Part shown: positions 23,431 to 33,734 of the stretch, in pieces
How the letters are laid out: each line of letters starts with the position of its first letter
Numbering within the stretch: the first letter of the stretch is position 1
Assembly (NCBI GenBank): GCA_900112785.1
Contig: FONB01000003.1
Location: forward strand, 62,001 to 126,000
Source: Phytobacter palmae
GTDB lineage: Bacteria > Pseudomonadota > Gammaproteobacteria > Enterobacterales > Enterobacteriaceae
DNA: 64,000 nucleotides
Reading direction: 5' to 3'
The notes under the pieces: generated by a model
Seen by the model: only the letters and a program-made list of their open reading frames with translations
Databases searched by the model: none
Told to the model about the DNA's origin: nothing
Translations under genes and position numbers: made by a program

Positions 23431-23474
23431 ATAGTTTCGTTAACCGCACTTGTTGACGTATTGTAAAGAAAAGA

Positions 23475-23497
23475 AAAAGGCCGCACTGCGGCCTTTT
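23475..23497 (+). terminator. Terminator of greA
   Basis: AAAAAGGCCGC and GCGGCCTTTT make a perfect stem with a minimal loop and a T-run, 45 nt after the greA stop. Confidence 0.9.
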
Positions 23498-23583
23498 AAC
23501 AACTCAATGAGCATGGCATTTTGCTCGTCTGTTAGCGAAAACCCCTCGTTTTACACAGATTTTGTGTTCAATTAAGGATATTC

Positions 23584-23877
23584 TTAGCGCGGCAGCGAGA
23601 TTTTGCGCTCTTTAGCAGGACGATAAAGCACCAGCGTTTTACCGATGACCTGTACGTTACAGGCGCCGGTTTCGCGTACAATAGCTTCCACGATCAAGGA
23701 CTTAGTTTCGCGGTCTTCGGTAGCGATTTTAACCTTGATAAGTTCATGGTGCTCTAACGCTTGTTCGATCTCGGCCAGTACCCCTTCGGTCAAACCATTA
23801 TTGCCAAGCATAACTACCGGCTTGAGCGGATGTGCCAGACCTTTCAGGTGCTGTTTTTGTTTAGTACTCAGATTCAT
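23584..23877 (-). CDS. yhbY: YhbY, CRM-domain 50S assembly protein
   Basis: A single CRM-domain RNA-binding protein of 97 residues that associates with pre-50S particles. The GxxG-like loop is in VMLGNNGLTEGVLAEIEQAL, with the basic end PAKERKISLPR. It is divergent from rlmE, which methylates 23S rRNA, so both neighbours act in 50S assembly. Confidence 0.94.
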   Translation of the reverse strand: MNLSTKQKQHLKGLAHPLKPVVMLGNNGLTEGVLAEIEQALEHHELIKVKIATEDRETKSLIVEAIVRETGACNVQVIGKTLVLYRPAKERKISLPR

Positions 23878-23900
23878 CGTATATTTTGCTTACGTTGGGA

Positions 23901-23928
23901 TTGAAAACGGGTCATTCTACCGCCATCT
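23901..23928 (+). promoter_or_regulatory. Sigma-32 heat-shock promoter of rlmE-ftsH
   Basis: TTGAAA at 23901-23906 and CGCCATCT at 23921-23928, spaced 14 bp, fit the sigma-32 pattern CTTGAAA / CCCCATnT. The position ahead of rlmE agrees with the known heat-shock control of ftsJ-ftsH. Confidence 0.75.
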
Positions 23929-23998
23929 CCCATATATCACCAAATCGCCGCGTGTAATTTTACGTTGCTGAATACGATGAACCCAGACGGAATGTGAA

Positions 23999-24628
23999 AT
24001 GACAGGTAAGAAGCGTTCTGCCAGCTCGAGTCGCTGGCTTCAGGAACACTTTAGCGATAAATATGTTCAACAGGCGCAGAAAAAAGGGTTGCGTTCCCGT
24101 GCCTGGTTTAAACTTGATGAAATACAGCAAAGTGACAAACTTTTTAAGCCGGGAATGACGGTTGTCGATCTCGGCGCCGCTCCCGGTGGCTGGTCGCAAT
24201 ATGCGGTCACGCAGATCGGGGGCACAGGCCGTATCATCGCGTGTGATCTTTTACCTATGGATCCAATCGTTGGTGTGGACTTTCTTCAGGGTGACTTTCG
24301 TGATGAATTAGTTCTGAAAGCATTACTGGATCGAGTCGGGGACAGTAAAGTACAGGTTGTCATGTCAGATATGGCACCAAACATGAGCGGAACCCCAGCA
24401 GTTGATATTCCCCGCTCCATGTACCTGGTGGAACTGGCGCTGCAGATGTGCCGGGATGTGTTAGCGCCTGGTGGTGGTTTTGTTGTGAAAGTCTTTCAGG
24501 GCGAAGGTTTCGATGAGTACCTTAGGGAAATTCGCTCTCTGTTTACGAAAGTGAAAGTTCGTAAGCCGGACTCTTCCCGTGCCCGTTCACGAGAAGTGTA
24601 CATTGTAGCGACCGGGCGAAAACTATAG
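23999..24628 (+). CDS. rlmE: RlmE, 23S rRNA U2552 2'-O-methyltransferase
   Basis: A heat-shock methyltransferase (FtsJ/RrmJ) that modifies U2552 in the A loop of the 50S subunit. It has 209 residues. The SAM-binding loop is [16 protein letters not shown], the catalytic Asp lies in SDMAPNMSG and the catalytic Lys in [13 protein letters not shown], giving the K-D-K-E set of this family. ftsH follows after 46 nt (55 nt if FtsH starts at 24684). Confidence 0.97.
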   Translation: MTGKKRSASSSRWLQEHFSDKYVQQAQKKGLRSRAWFKLDEIQQSDKLFKPGMTVVDLGAAPGGWSQYAVTQIGGTGRIIACDLLPMDPIVGVDFLQGDFRDELVLKALLDRVGDSKVQVVMSDMAPNMSGTPAVDIPRSMYLVELALQMCRDVLAPGGGFVVKVFQGEGFDEYLREIRSLFTKVKVRKPDSSRARSREVYIVATGRKL

Positions 24629-24683
24629 TAACCTGACGCTGTTTTTAACACAGTTGTAATATGAGGTTAATCCCTTGAGTGAC

Positions 24684-26615
24684 ATGGCGAAAAACCTAAT
24701 ACTCTGGCTGGTCATTGCCGTTGTGCTGATGTCAGTATTCCAGAGCTTTGGGCCCAGCGAGTCTAATGGCCGTAAGGTGGATTATTCTACCTTCCTGCAG
24801 GAGGTCAACCAGGACCAGGTTCGCGAAGCGCGTATCAACGGACGTGAGATCAACGTTACCAAGAAAGATAGTAACCGTTACACGACTTACATCCCGGTGA
24901 ACGATCCGAAACTGCTTGATAACCTGCTGACTAAAAATGTCAAAGTGGTTGGCGAGCCGCCGGAAGAACCTAGCCTGCTGGCTTCGATCTTTATTTCCTG
25001 GTTCCCGATGCTGTTGCTGATTGGGGTCTGGATATTCTTTATGCGCCAGATGCAGGGCGGCGGTGGCAAAGGTGCCATGTCGTTTGGCAAGAGCAAGGCG
25101 CGTATGCTCACCGAAGATCAGATTAAAACGACTTTTGCGGATGTTGCGGGTTGCGACGAAGCAAAAGAAGAGGTGGGTGAACTGGTTGAATACCTGCGCG
25201 AACCGAGCCGCTTCCAGAAGCTGGGGGGGAAAATCCCCAAAGGCGTTCTGATGGTAGGCCCTCCGGGTACCGGTAAAACGCTGCTTGCGAAAGCTATCGC
25301 GGGTGAAGCGAAAGTCCCATTCTTTACAATTTCCGGTTCTGACTTTGTGGAAATGTTCGTTGGTGTCGGCGCATCCCGTGTGCGCGACATGTTTGAACAA
25401 GCCAAAAAAGCGGCACCGTGCATTATCTTTATTGATGAAATCGACGCAGTCGGTCGCCAGCGTGGGGCGGGCCTGGGTGGCGGTCATGATGAACGCGAAC
25501 AGACGCTGAACCAGATGCTGGTTGAGATGGATGGTTTCGAAGGTAATGAAGGTATCATCGTTATTGCTGCGACGAACCGTCCGGACGTTCTTGATCCTGC
25601 GCTGTTGCGTCCGGGCCGCTTTGACCGTCAGGTCGTGGTTGGTCTGCCGGATGTTCGCGGTCGTGAGCAAATCCTGAAAGTGCATATGCGTCGCGTACCG
25701 CTCTCTCCGGATATTGATGCGGCAATTATCGCGCGTGGTACGCCCGGCTTCTCCGGTGCTGATCTGGCGAACCTGGTGAACGAAGCGGCGCTGTTTGCTG
25801 CACGCGGCAACAAGCGCGTCGTCTCGATGGTAGAGTTCGAGAAAGCGAAAGATAAAATCATGATGGGTGCGGAACGTCGCTCCATGGTGATGACGGAAGC
25901 GCAGAAAGAATCTACCGCTTATCATGAAGCAGGTCATGCGATTATTGGTCGTCTGGTACCAGCACACGATCCGGTACATAAAGTCACCATTATTCCGCGT
26001 GGTCGTGCACTTGGCGTGACGTTCTTCCTGCCGGAAGGTGACGCGATCAGCGCCAGCCGTCAGAAGCTGGAAAGCCAGATCTCCACCCTGTATGGTGGCC
26101 GCCTCGCAGAAGAGATCATTTACGGTGCTGAGCAGGTTTCTACTGGTGCGTCGAACGACATCAAAGTGGCAACAAACCTGGCGCGTAACATGGTGACCCA
26201 GTGGGGTTATTCAGACAAACTTGGTCCATTGCTGTACGCAGAAGAAGAGGGCGAAGTATTCCTTGGCCGTAGCGTAGCAAAAGCGAAACACATGTCTGAT
26301 GAAACCGCACGGATTATCGATCAGGAAGTGAAAGCATTGATTGAGCGTAACTACAATCGTGCACGTCAGATCCTGAACGAAAACATGGATATCCTGCATG
26401 CGATGAAAGACGCGTTGATGAAATATGAAACTATTGATGCGCCGCAAATCGATGACCTGATGGCTCGCCGTGATGTGCGTCCGCCAGCTGGCTGGGAAGA
26501 TCCTGGTACTAACAATTCTGACAGCAATGGTACTCCTCGTGCGCCGCGTCCGGTAGACGAACCGCGTACGCCGAACCCGGGTAACACGATGTCTGAACAG
26601 TTGGGCGATAAGTAA
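24684..26615 (+). CDS. ftsH: FtsH, membrane AAA+ zinc protease
   Basis: Essential ATP-dependent protease that degrades LpxC, sigma-32 and unassembled membrane proteins. From MAKNLILWL it has 643 residues. Two membrane helices (about 5-24 and 100-118) flank a periplasmic domain; Walker A GPPGTGKT (about 192-199), Walker B IIFIDEID, the second region of homology, and the zinc site YHEAGHAII follow. A TTG at 24675 in the same frame is better spaced from the GAGG ribosome site and would add MSD; the mature E. coli protein is annotated from MAKN, so the start is uncertain by three codons. Confidence 0.97.
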   Translation: MAKNLILWLVIAVVLMSVFQSFGPSESNGRKVDYSTFLQEVNQDQVREARINGREINVTKKDSNRYTTYIPVNDPKLLDNLLTKNVKVVGEPPEEPSLLASIFISWFPMLLLIGVWIFFMRQMQGGGGKGAMSFGKSKARMLTEDQIKTTFADVAGCDEAKEEVGELVEYLREPSRFQKLGGKIPKGVLMVGPPGTGKTLLAKAIAGEAKVPFFTISGSDFVEMFVGVGASRVRDMFEQAKKAAPCIIFIDEIDAVGRQRGAGLGGGHDEREQTLNQMLVEMDGFEGNEGIIVIAATNRPDVLDPALLRPGRFDRQVVVGLPDVRGREQILKVHMRRVPLSPDIDAAIIARGTPGFSGADLANLVNEAALFAARGNKRVVSMVEFEKAKDKIMMGAERRSMVMTEAQKESTAYHEAGHAIIGRLVPAHDPVHKVTIIPRGRALGVTFFLPEGDAISASRQKLESQISTLYGGRLAEEIIYGAEQVSTGASNDIKVATNLARNMVTQWGYSDKLGPLLYAEEEGEVFLGRSVAKAKHMSDETARIIDQEVKALIERNYNRARQILNENMDILHAMKDALMKYETIDAPQIDDLMARRDVRPPAGWEDPGTNNSDSNGTPRAPRPVDEPRTPNPGNTMSEQLGDK

Positions 26616-26648
26616 GTTTTCTATTGTCGATGATGTGTTCTTTTGCTG

Positions 26649-26680
26649 AAACCCTGGGGCTTGCTCCGGGGTTTTTCTTT
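26649..26680 (+). terminator. Terminator of ftsH
   Basis: AACCCTGGGGC and GCTCCGGGGTT pair around a short loop, followed by TTTTTCTTTTTT. It lies between ftsH and folP. Confidence 0.85.
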
Positions 26681-26714
26681 TTTGCACAATCAAATATTCA
26701 AAAGGTTTTACGTC

Positions 26715-27569
26715 ATGAAATTGCATGCTCAGGGTACCATCCTCGATCTTTCTCATCCGCATGTGATGGGGATTCTCAATGTGACGCCGGATTCTTTTTC
26801 AGATGGCGGAACGCATAATACGTTGGTCGAGGCGGTCAGACATGCCAATCTGATGATTAATGCCGGCGCAACGATAGTGGATGTCGGTGGTGAATCTACT
26901 CGCCCTGGTGCCGCAGAGGTCAGCGTTGAGGAAGAACTGGACCGTGTTATTCCAGTTGTGGAAGCTATAGCACAGCGCTTTGAAGTATGGATTTCTGTCG
27001 ACACCTCTAAGCCCGAAGTAATCCGTGAATCGGCCCGGGTGGGGGCTCATATCATCAATGACATCCGCTCGCTGACTGAACCTGGCGCGCTTGAAGCCGC
27101 GGCAGAAACAGGTTTGCCTGTTTGCCTGATGCATATGCAGGGCCAGCCAAAAACGATGCAGGAAGCGCCTAAGTATGATGACGTATTTACGGATGTGAAT
27201 AGCTTCTTTATAAATCATATTGCGCGCTGCGAACGCGCTGGTATCCCAAAAGAGAAATTGTTACTCGACCCCGGATTTGGTTTCGGTAAGAATCTCACGC
27301 ACAACTACGCGCTCCTCGCCCGCCTGGCGGAGTTTCATCATTTTAACCTGCCTCTGTTGGTAGGAATGTCGCGTAAATCGATGGTTGGCCAGTTACTGAA
27401 TGTTGGCCCCAACGAAAGATTGAGTGGTAGCCTGGCATGTGCGGTAATTGCCGCCATGCAAGGCGCACACATTATTCGTGTCCACGATGTAAAAGAAACG
27501 GTTGAAGCCATGCGGGTGGTGGAAGCCACACTGTCAGCGTCAGCGAAGGAAAACAAACGCTATGAGTAA
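26715..27569 (+). CDS. folP: FolP, dihydropteroate synthase
   Basis: Condenses p-aminobenzoate with the pterin diphosphate; the target of sulfonamides. Its 284 residues are two more than in E. coli. Substrate motifs [36 protein letters not shown] and the GMSRKSM loop are intact. I took the ATG at 26715 ([14 protein letters not shown]); the open frame runs back to 26643 through the ftsH terminator. It overlaps glmM by 8 nt. Confidence 0.97.
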   Translation: MKLHAQGTILDLSHPHVMGILNVTPDSFSDGGTHNTLVEAVRHANLMINAGATIVDVGGESTRPGAAEVSVEEELDRVIPVVEAIAQRFEVWISVDTSKPEVIRESARVGAHIINDIRSLTEPGALEAAAETGLPVCLMHMQGQPKTMQEAPKYDDVFTDVNSFFINHIARCERAGIPKEKLLLDPGFGFGKNLTHNYALLARLAEFHHFNLPLLVGMSRKSMVGQLLNVGPNERLSGSLACAVIAAMQGAHIIRVHDVKETVEAMRVVEATLSASAKENKRYE

Positions 27570-28899
27570 TCGTAAATATTTTGGCACCGATGGCATCCGT
27601 GGTCGCGTTGGTGATGCGCCAATTACCCCAGACTTTGTTCTTAAACTAGGCTGGGCGGCTGGTAAGGTGCTGGCCCGCCATGGCTCACGCAAAATTATTA
27701 TTGGCAAAGATACCCGCATTTCCGGCTATATGCTGGAGTCTGCACTCGAAGCTGGTCTCGCCGCTGCGGGTTTATCTGCCTCTTTTACCGGGCCGATGCC
27801 TACTCCCGCAGTGGCATACCTTACCCGTACGTTTCGTGCAGAAGCGGGAATTGTAATCTCAGCATCGCATAATCCTTTCTATGACAACGGTATCAAGTTC
27901 TTTTCTATTGACGGTACAAAGCTGCCAGACGCGGTAGAAGAAGCCATTGAAGCTGAGATGGAAAAAGAACTGACCTGCGTGGATTCAGCTGAGCTGGGTA
28001 AAGCCAGCCGTATCGTGGATGCCGCAGGTCGTTATATCGAATTTTGCAAAGCGACATTCCCCAACGAGCTCAGCCTGAACACGCTTAAAATCGTCGTTGA
28101 CTGCGCGAATGGCGCAACCTACCACATTGCCCCGAGTGTTTTCCGTGAACTGGGTGCGAAAGTGATCGCGATGGGCTGCGAGCCTGATGGTGTCAACATC
28201 AATGAAAACTGTGGTGCAACGGATGTCCGGGCATTGCAGCAACGTGTTTTGAGTGAAAAAGCGGATTTAGGTATTGCTTTTGATGGTGACGGTGATCGTG
28301 TGATCATGGTTGACCATGAAGGCAACAAAGTCGATGGCGACCAAATTCTCTACATCATTGCGCGCGAAGCCTTGCGTCAGGGGCAATTACGCGGCGGCGC
28401 GGTAGGGACGCTGATGAGTAACATGGGGCTGGAACTGGCATTAAAACAGCTCGGTATTCCGTTTGCGCGCGCGAAAGTGGGTGACCGCTACGTCCTCGAA
28501 AAATTGCAGGAAAAGGGCTGGCGCCTTGGCGCAGAGAACTCTGGCCACGTCATTTTGCTGGATAAAACGACGACCGGCGATGGCATTGTAGCGGGCCTGC
28601 AGGTTGTGGCAGCCATGGTGCGTAATCACATGAGCTTGCATGATTTGTGCAGCGGGATGACCATGTTCCCTCAGATACTGGTGAATGTGCGCTATACCTC
28701 CAGCGATATTGATCCGCTTGAAGATGAGCAGGTTAAAAGCGTGACCGCTGAGGTTGAAGCGGCGTTGGGCAATCGTGGCCGCGTACTGTTGCGTAAATCC
28801 GGAACTGAACCGTTGATTCGCGTCATGGTGGAAGGCGAGGTTGAAGAGCACGTTATTGCGTTTGCTAACCGTATCGCAGATGCGGTTAAAGCTGTGTAA
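27562..28899 (+). CDS. glmM: GlmM, phosphoglucosamine mutase
   Basis: Converts glucosamine-6-phosphate to the 1-phosphate for UDP-GlcNAc synthesis. It has 445 residues. The phosphoserine is Ser102 in [15 protein letters not shown], the metal loop is [10 protein letters not shown], the sugar loop is GAENSGHVI, and the phosphate loop is [12 protein letters not shown]. It starts at [14 protein letters not shown], overlapping the folP stop; the longer open frame lies within folP. Confidence 0.98.
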   Translation: MSNRKYFGTDGIRGRVGDAPITPDFVLKLGWAAGKVLARHGSRKIIIGKDTRISGYMLESALEAGLAAAGLSASFTGPMPTPAVAYLTRTFRAEAGIVISASHNPFYDNGIKFFSIDGTKLPDAVEEAIEAEMEKELTCVDSAELGKASRIVDAAGRYIEFCKATFPNELSLNTLKIVVDCANGATYHIAPSVFRELGAKVIAMGCEPDGVNINENCGATDVRALQQRVLSEKADLGIAFDGDGDRVIMVDHEGNKVDGDQILYIIAREALRQGQLRGGAVGTLMSNMGLELALKQLGIPFARAKVGDRYVLEKLQEKGWRLGAENSGHVILLDKTTTGDGIVAGLQVVAAMVRNHMSLHDLCSGMTMFPQILVNVRYTSSDIDPLEDEQVKSVTAEVEAALGNRGRVLLRKSGTEPLIRVMVEGEVEEHVIAFANRIADAVKAV

Positions 28900-28915
28900 C
28901 AGTCATTAAGTGTCT

Positions 28916-28941
28916 AAAAAGGCGGCGTTTGCTGCCTTTTT
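28916..28941 (+). terminator. Terminator of folP-glmM
   Basis: AAAAAGGCGGC and GCTGCCTTTTT form an A/T-flanked stem 17 nt after the glmM stop, able to end the folP-glmM transcript. Confidence 0.85.
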
Positions 28942-29125
28942 AATGCACGACGTCTCCGTTTTTGCTGTTTTTTTCCTCACTTGATAAAATGCGCTTAAAA
29001 TGCCCTTGCGAAGGTGATTCGCTTTGGTTAGTATTCACACCCGCTTCAGTGGGAAACATTAGCAACCCCACTTTTATTGGTTTGAAGCATTGGCATGCGG
29101 CAACCCCGCAAGGAACAGGTTGATT

Positions 29126-29458
29126 ATGTACGAAGCTCTTTTAGTTGTTTTCCTTATTGTGGCAATTGGCCTTGTTGGTTTAATCATGCTGCAGCAAGGT
29201 AAAGGCGCTGATATGGGAGCCTCATTTGGCGCAGGCGCTTCTGCAACGTTGTTCGGTTCAAGTGGTTCTGGTAACTTCATGACCCGTATGACTGCTGTGT
29301 TAGCGACACTGTTCTTCATCATCAGTCTGGTGCTCGGTAACATCAATACCAACAAAACCAATAAAGGAAGTGAATGGGAAAGACTGAGTGCCCCAGCTCA
29401 TACTGAGCAGACTCAGCCAGCAGCTCCGGCGCAGCCGAGCAGCGATATCCCGAAATAA
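29126..29458 (+). CDS. secG: SecG, translocon subunit
   Basis: A 110-residue auxiliary subunit of SecYEG. Two membrane helices are visible (about 2-22, LLVVFLIVAIGLVGLIML, and 55-75, AVLATLFFIISLVLG) around the conserved cytoplasmic loop with QQGKGADMGASFGAGAS. The tail is Pro/Ala/Gln rich. The ATG at 29126 gives the family start MYEALLVVF. The leuU tRNA follows 11 nt later. Confidence 0.97.
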   Translation: MYEALLVVFLIVAIGLVGLIMLQQGKGADMGASFGAGASATLFGSSGSGNFMTRMTAVLATLFFIISLVLGNINTNKTNKGSEWERLSAPAHTEQTQPAAPAQPSSDIPK

Positions 29459-29469
29459 GAAGTCGTCGT

Positions 29470-29556
29470 ACCGAGGTGGTGGAATTGGTAGACACGCTAC
29501 CTTGAGGTGGTAGTGCCCTAACGGGCTTGTGGGTTCGAGTCCCATCCTCGGTACCA
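29470..29556 (+). tRNA. leuU: tRNA-Leu (GAG)
   Basis: An 87-nt class II tRNA with a 7-bp acceptor stem (ACCGAGG with CCTCGGT), encoded CCA end, anticodon GAG in CTTGAGG, a long variable arm (TGCCCTAACGGGCT) and T arm GGTTCGAGTCC. It sits immediately after secG, the known leuU location. Confidence 0.97.
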
Positions 29557-29564
29557 ATTTTCCG

Positions 29565-29594
29565 AAAAAAGACGCCAAAGGCGTCTTTTTTTTC
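29565..29594 (+). terminator. Terminator of secG-leuU
   Basis: AAAAAAGACGCC and GGCGTCTTTTTT form a perfect stem with a 3-4 nt loop, directly after the tRNA. Confidence 0.9.
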
Positions 29595-29686
29595 GTCTGT
29601 AGAAAAGGCAGTTCTCAAGCCAGTACGTGGCACAGCCTGGGTGGAACTTCGCTGCGGCTGATGTTCTTGCATAAATGTTATTGCAT

Positions 29687-29712
29687 AAAAAAGCCGCTTT
29701 CGCGGCTTTTCT
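29687..29712. terminator. Terminator between leuU and argG (bidirectional)
   Basis: AAAAAGCCGC and GCGGCTTTT pair around TTTC; the A-run on one side and T-run on the other let it work on both strands. It lies 22 nt after the argG stop on the minus strand and probably ends argG mRNA. Confidence 0.85.
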
Positions 29713-29733
29713 CATTTCCTTTTCTGTCAGCGC

Positions 29734-31101
<1,368 letters not shown>

Positions 31102-31162
31102 CTATGGTGAGAGACTTAACAGCCACGCCATGATGTTTAATACCATTCTCTGTTGTTTCGGG

Positions 31163-31198
31163 AGTGAATGGTTATGCAAAATAAATGAGTTTTCATTT
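31163..31198 (-). promoter_or_regulatory. Candidate ArgR (ARG box) pair upstream of argG
   Basis: Read on the minus strand, TGCATAACCATTCA matches the ARG core TGAATAATTATTCA at 11 of 14 bases, and TGAAAACTCATTTA at 10 of 14. Their centres are 17 bp apart, less than the usual 21, so the alignment of the second box is uncertain. Confidence 0.45.
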
Positions 31199-31335
31199 AA
31201 ACATCTTTTGGCGATGACAGGAAGAGAAGAGTGCAATTTTCATCGCAATAATGACCGTGAATGCCCTCTGAAAACGCATCCGCCATTGCGAATGATAATA
31301 CAAGTCCAGGCGCATAAAATGCAAACTTGTCAGGG

Positions 31336-31365
31336 TTGACAGATAGTTATGTTTATCAATATAAT
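31336..31365 (+). promoter_or_regulatory. Sigma-70 promoter of the metY-rimP-nusA-infB operon
   Basis: A consensus TTGACA at 31336-31341 and consensus TATAAT at 31360-31365 are spaced 18 bp, 91 nt upstream of the tRNA. The following ATGAATGCAGATTAT resembles half of an ARG box, which fits reported ArgR effects on this operon in E. coli. Confidence 0.85.
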
Positions 31366-31456
31366 GAATGCAGATTATACGTCCCGTCTTCGGTACCAAA
31401 TCCCAGCATCATTTGCAAATCTTCTGCTAACCGAGTAGAATTTGCCACGTTTCAGG

Positions 31457-31533
<77 letters not shown>

Positions 31534-31559
31534 CTTTCCCTAAGTGTTCTTTTTCAAAT

Positions 31560-31741
31560 ATACTATGAAGACTTAACGCCTTCGTCGCTGGATTTGAAAA
31601 AAATACTCCCGGAAGGTTCTCCAGGCCGCAGTTGCGGCTATAGGGTTCAGTTATTTAAAGCCCCGATTTATCGGGGTTTTTTGTTATCTGACTACGGAAT
31701 AACTGGGCTTTACGCCCTTTTTTTATGTCTTGGGGGTGGGC
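31560..31741 (+). promoter_or_regulatory. Structured leader of rimP with two terminator-like hairpins
   Basis: Three hairpins follow the tRNA: GCCGC/GCGGC at 31625-31638; AAAGCCCCGA/TCGGGGTTTTTT at 31657-31682; and GGGC/GCCC with seven T at 31705-31724, only 18 nt before the rimP start. The last two look like intrinsic terminators. Rfam has a rimP leader family at this position in gammaproteobacteria; NusA, encoded in the operon, is a plausible effector. Confidence 0.75.
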
Positions 31742-32194
31742 TTGTCCACATTAGAGCAAAAATTAACAGAGATGATCACAGCACCGGTTGAAGCACTGGG
31801 CTACGAGCTGGTTGGTATTGAATTTGTGCGTGGTCGCACATCTACACTGCGCATCTATATTGATAGTGAAGATGGCATCAATGTTGATGATTGTGCCGAT
31901 GTCAGCCATCAGGTCAGCGCGGTGATGGATGTTGAAGATCCTATTACCGTCGCTTATAACCTGGAAGTGTCCTCACCAGGCCTTGATCGTCCCTTATTTA
32001 CAGCGGAACACTATGCGCGTTTTACGGGTGAAGAGGTGTCGCTGGTCTTGCGTATGGCGGTACAGAACCGTCGTAAATGGCAAGGCGTTATCAAAGGTGT
32101 CGATGGCGAGATGATCACCGTTACGGTCGAAGGTAAAGATGAAGTGTTCGCATTGAGCAACATTCAGAAAGCGAACCTGGTCCCCCACTTTTAA
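31742..32194 (+). CDS. rimP: RimP, 30S ribosome maturation factor
   Basis: A 150-residue two-domain factor that helps assemble S19 and neighbours into the 30S head. The sequence [26 protein letters not shown] matches E. coli RimP. The start is TTG at 31742, preceded by GGGGGTGGG; another in-frame TTG at 31730 is less well placed. The non-ATG start and the hairpins upstream suggest controlled expression. nusA follows after 28 nt. Confidence 0.95.
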   Translation: MSTLEQKLTEMITAPVEALGYELVGIEFVRGRTSTLRIYIDSEDGINVDDCADVSHQVSAVMDVEDPITVAYNLEVSSPGLDRPLFTAEHYARFTGEEVSLVLRMAVQNRRKWQGVIKGVDGEMITVTVEGKDEVFALSNIQKANLVPHF

Positions 32195-32222
32195 CAGTCT
32201 GGATTGAGGTGAAAGGCCCCCG

Positions 32223-33710
32223 ATGAATAAAGAAATTTTGGCTGTTGTTGAAGCTGTTTCTAACGAAAAAGCGCTGCCGCGTGAAAAAATCTTCGAAGCG
32301 CTGGAAAGTGCTCTGGCTACAGCAACCAAGAAAAAATACGAGCAAGAAATTGATGTTCGCGTAGAGATCGATCGTAAGAGCGGTGATTTCGATACGTTCC
32401 GCCGTTGGGTTGTGGTCGAAGAAGTTACCCAGCCGACGCGAGAAATCACGCTGGAAGCGGCTCGCTTCGAAGACGAAAGCATGAATGTGGGTGATTTTGT
32501 TGAAGACCAGATTGAATCTGTCACCTTTGACCGTATTACCACCCAGACGGCAAAACAGGTTATCGTGCAGAAAGTGCGCGAAGCTGAACGTGCGATGGTT
32601 GTTGACCAGTTTCGTGAGCATGAAGGCGAAATCATCACTGGTGTGGTGAAGAAAGTGAACCGCGATAACATCACGCTTGATCTGGGTAGCAATGCCGAAG
32701 CCGTAATTTTGCGCGAAGATATGCTGCCGCGTGAAAACTTCCGTCCCGGCGACCGTATTCGCGGTGTGCTCTACGCTGTACGTCCCGAAGCGCGTGGTGC
32801 ACAGCTGTTCGTGACGCGTTCCAAACCTGAGATGCTGATCGAACTGTTCCGCATCGAAGTACCGGAAATTGGCGAAGAAGTCATTGAAATCAAAGCGGCT
32901 GCTCGCGATCCAGGTTCCCGTGCGAAAATCGCGGTAAAAACCAACGACAAACGTATCGATCCGGTCGGTGCGTGCGTAGGGATGCGTGGCGCGCGTGTTC
33001 AGGCTGTATCAACCGAACTGGGCGGTGAGCGAATCGATATTGTCCTGTGGGATGATAACCCGGCGCAGTTCGTTATTAACGCCATGGCACCTGCTGATGT
33101 TGCTTCTATCGTTGTTGATGAAGACAAGCACACCATGGATATCGCCGTTGAAGCCGGTAACCTGGCTCAGGCAATTGGCCGTAATGGCCAGAACGTTCGT
33201 CTGGCTTCGCAGCTGAGCGGCTGGGAACTCAACGTGATGACCGTTGAAGACCTGCAGGCGAAGCATCAGGCAGAAGCCCATGCGGCGATCGACACCTTCA
33301 CTCGCCACCTCGACATTGACGAAGACTTCGCCACTGTTCTGGTTGAAGAAGGTTTCTCTACGCTGGAAGAACTGGCATATGTGCCAATGAAAGAGCTGCT
33401 GGAAATCGACGGTCTGGATGAAGATACCGTTGAAGCCCTGCGTGAACGCGCGAAAAATGCCCTGACCACTCTGGCCCTGGCGCAGGAAGAAAGCATCGGT
33501 AATAAAGAACCGGCTGAAGACCTGCTGAACCTGGAAGGTTTGGATCGTGCATTGGCGTTTAAACTGGCAGCCCGCGGTGTTTGTACGCTGGAAGATCTCG
33601 CCGATCAGGGCGTAGACGACCTGAGCGATATCGACGGTTTGACCGACGAGAAAGCCGGGGAGCTCATCATGGCCGCACGTAATATTTGCTGGTTTGGTGG
33701 CGAAGCGTAA
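32223..33710 (+). CDS. nusA: NusA transcription elongation and termination factor
   Basis: A 495-residue RNA polymerase-binding factor. In order: N-terminal domain (1-130), S1 (about 135-200, with [15 protein letters not shown]), KH1 and KH2 ([14 protein letters not shown] and [12 protein letters not shown]), and the two C-terminal acidic repeats AR1 and AR2 (about 364-426 and 439-495) found in gammaproteobacteria. It lies between rimP and infB. Confidence 0.98.
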   Translation: MNKEILAVVEAVSNEKALPREKIFEALESALATATKKKYEQEIDVRVEIDRKSGDFDTFRRWVVVEEVTQPTREITLEAARFEDESMNVGDFVEDQIESVTFDRITTQTAKQVIVQKVREAERAMVVDQFREHEGEIITGVVKKVNRDNITLDLGSNAEAVILREDMLPRENFRPGDRIRGVLYAVRPEARGAQLFVTRSKPEMLIELFRIEVPEIGEEVIEIKAAARDPGSRAKIAVKTNDKRIDPVGACVGMRGARVQAVSTELGGERIDIVLWDDNPAQFVINAMAPADVASIVVDEDKHTMDIAVEAGNLAQAIGRNGQNVRLASQLSGWELNVMTVEDLQAKHQAEAHAAIDTFTRHLDIDEDFATVLVEEGFSTLEELAYVPMKELLEIDGLDEDTVEALRERAKNALTTLALAQEESIGNKEPAEDLLNLEGLDRALAFKLAARGVCTLEDLADQGVDDLSDIDGLTDEKAGELIMAARNICWFGGEA

Positions 33711-33734
33711 TAAACTGTAGCAGGAAGGAACAGC

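Noticed and set aside
24732-25979. A 415-codon minus-strand open frame opposite ftsH.
   Set aside because: Shadow of ftsH; no start signals and no family resemblance.
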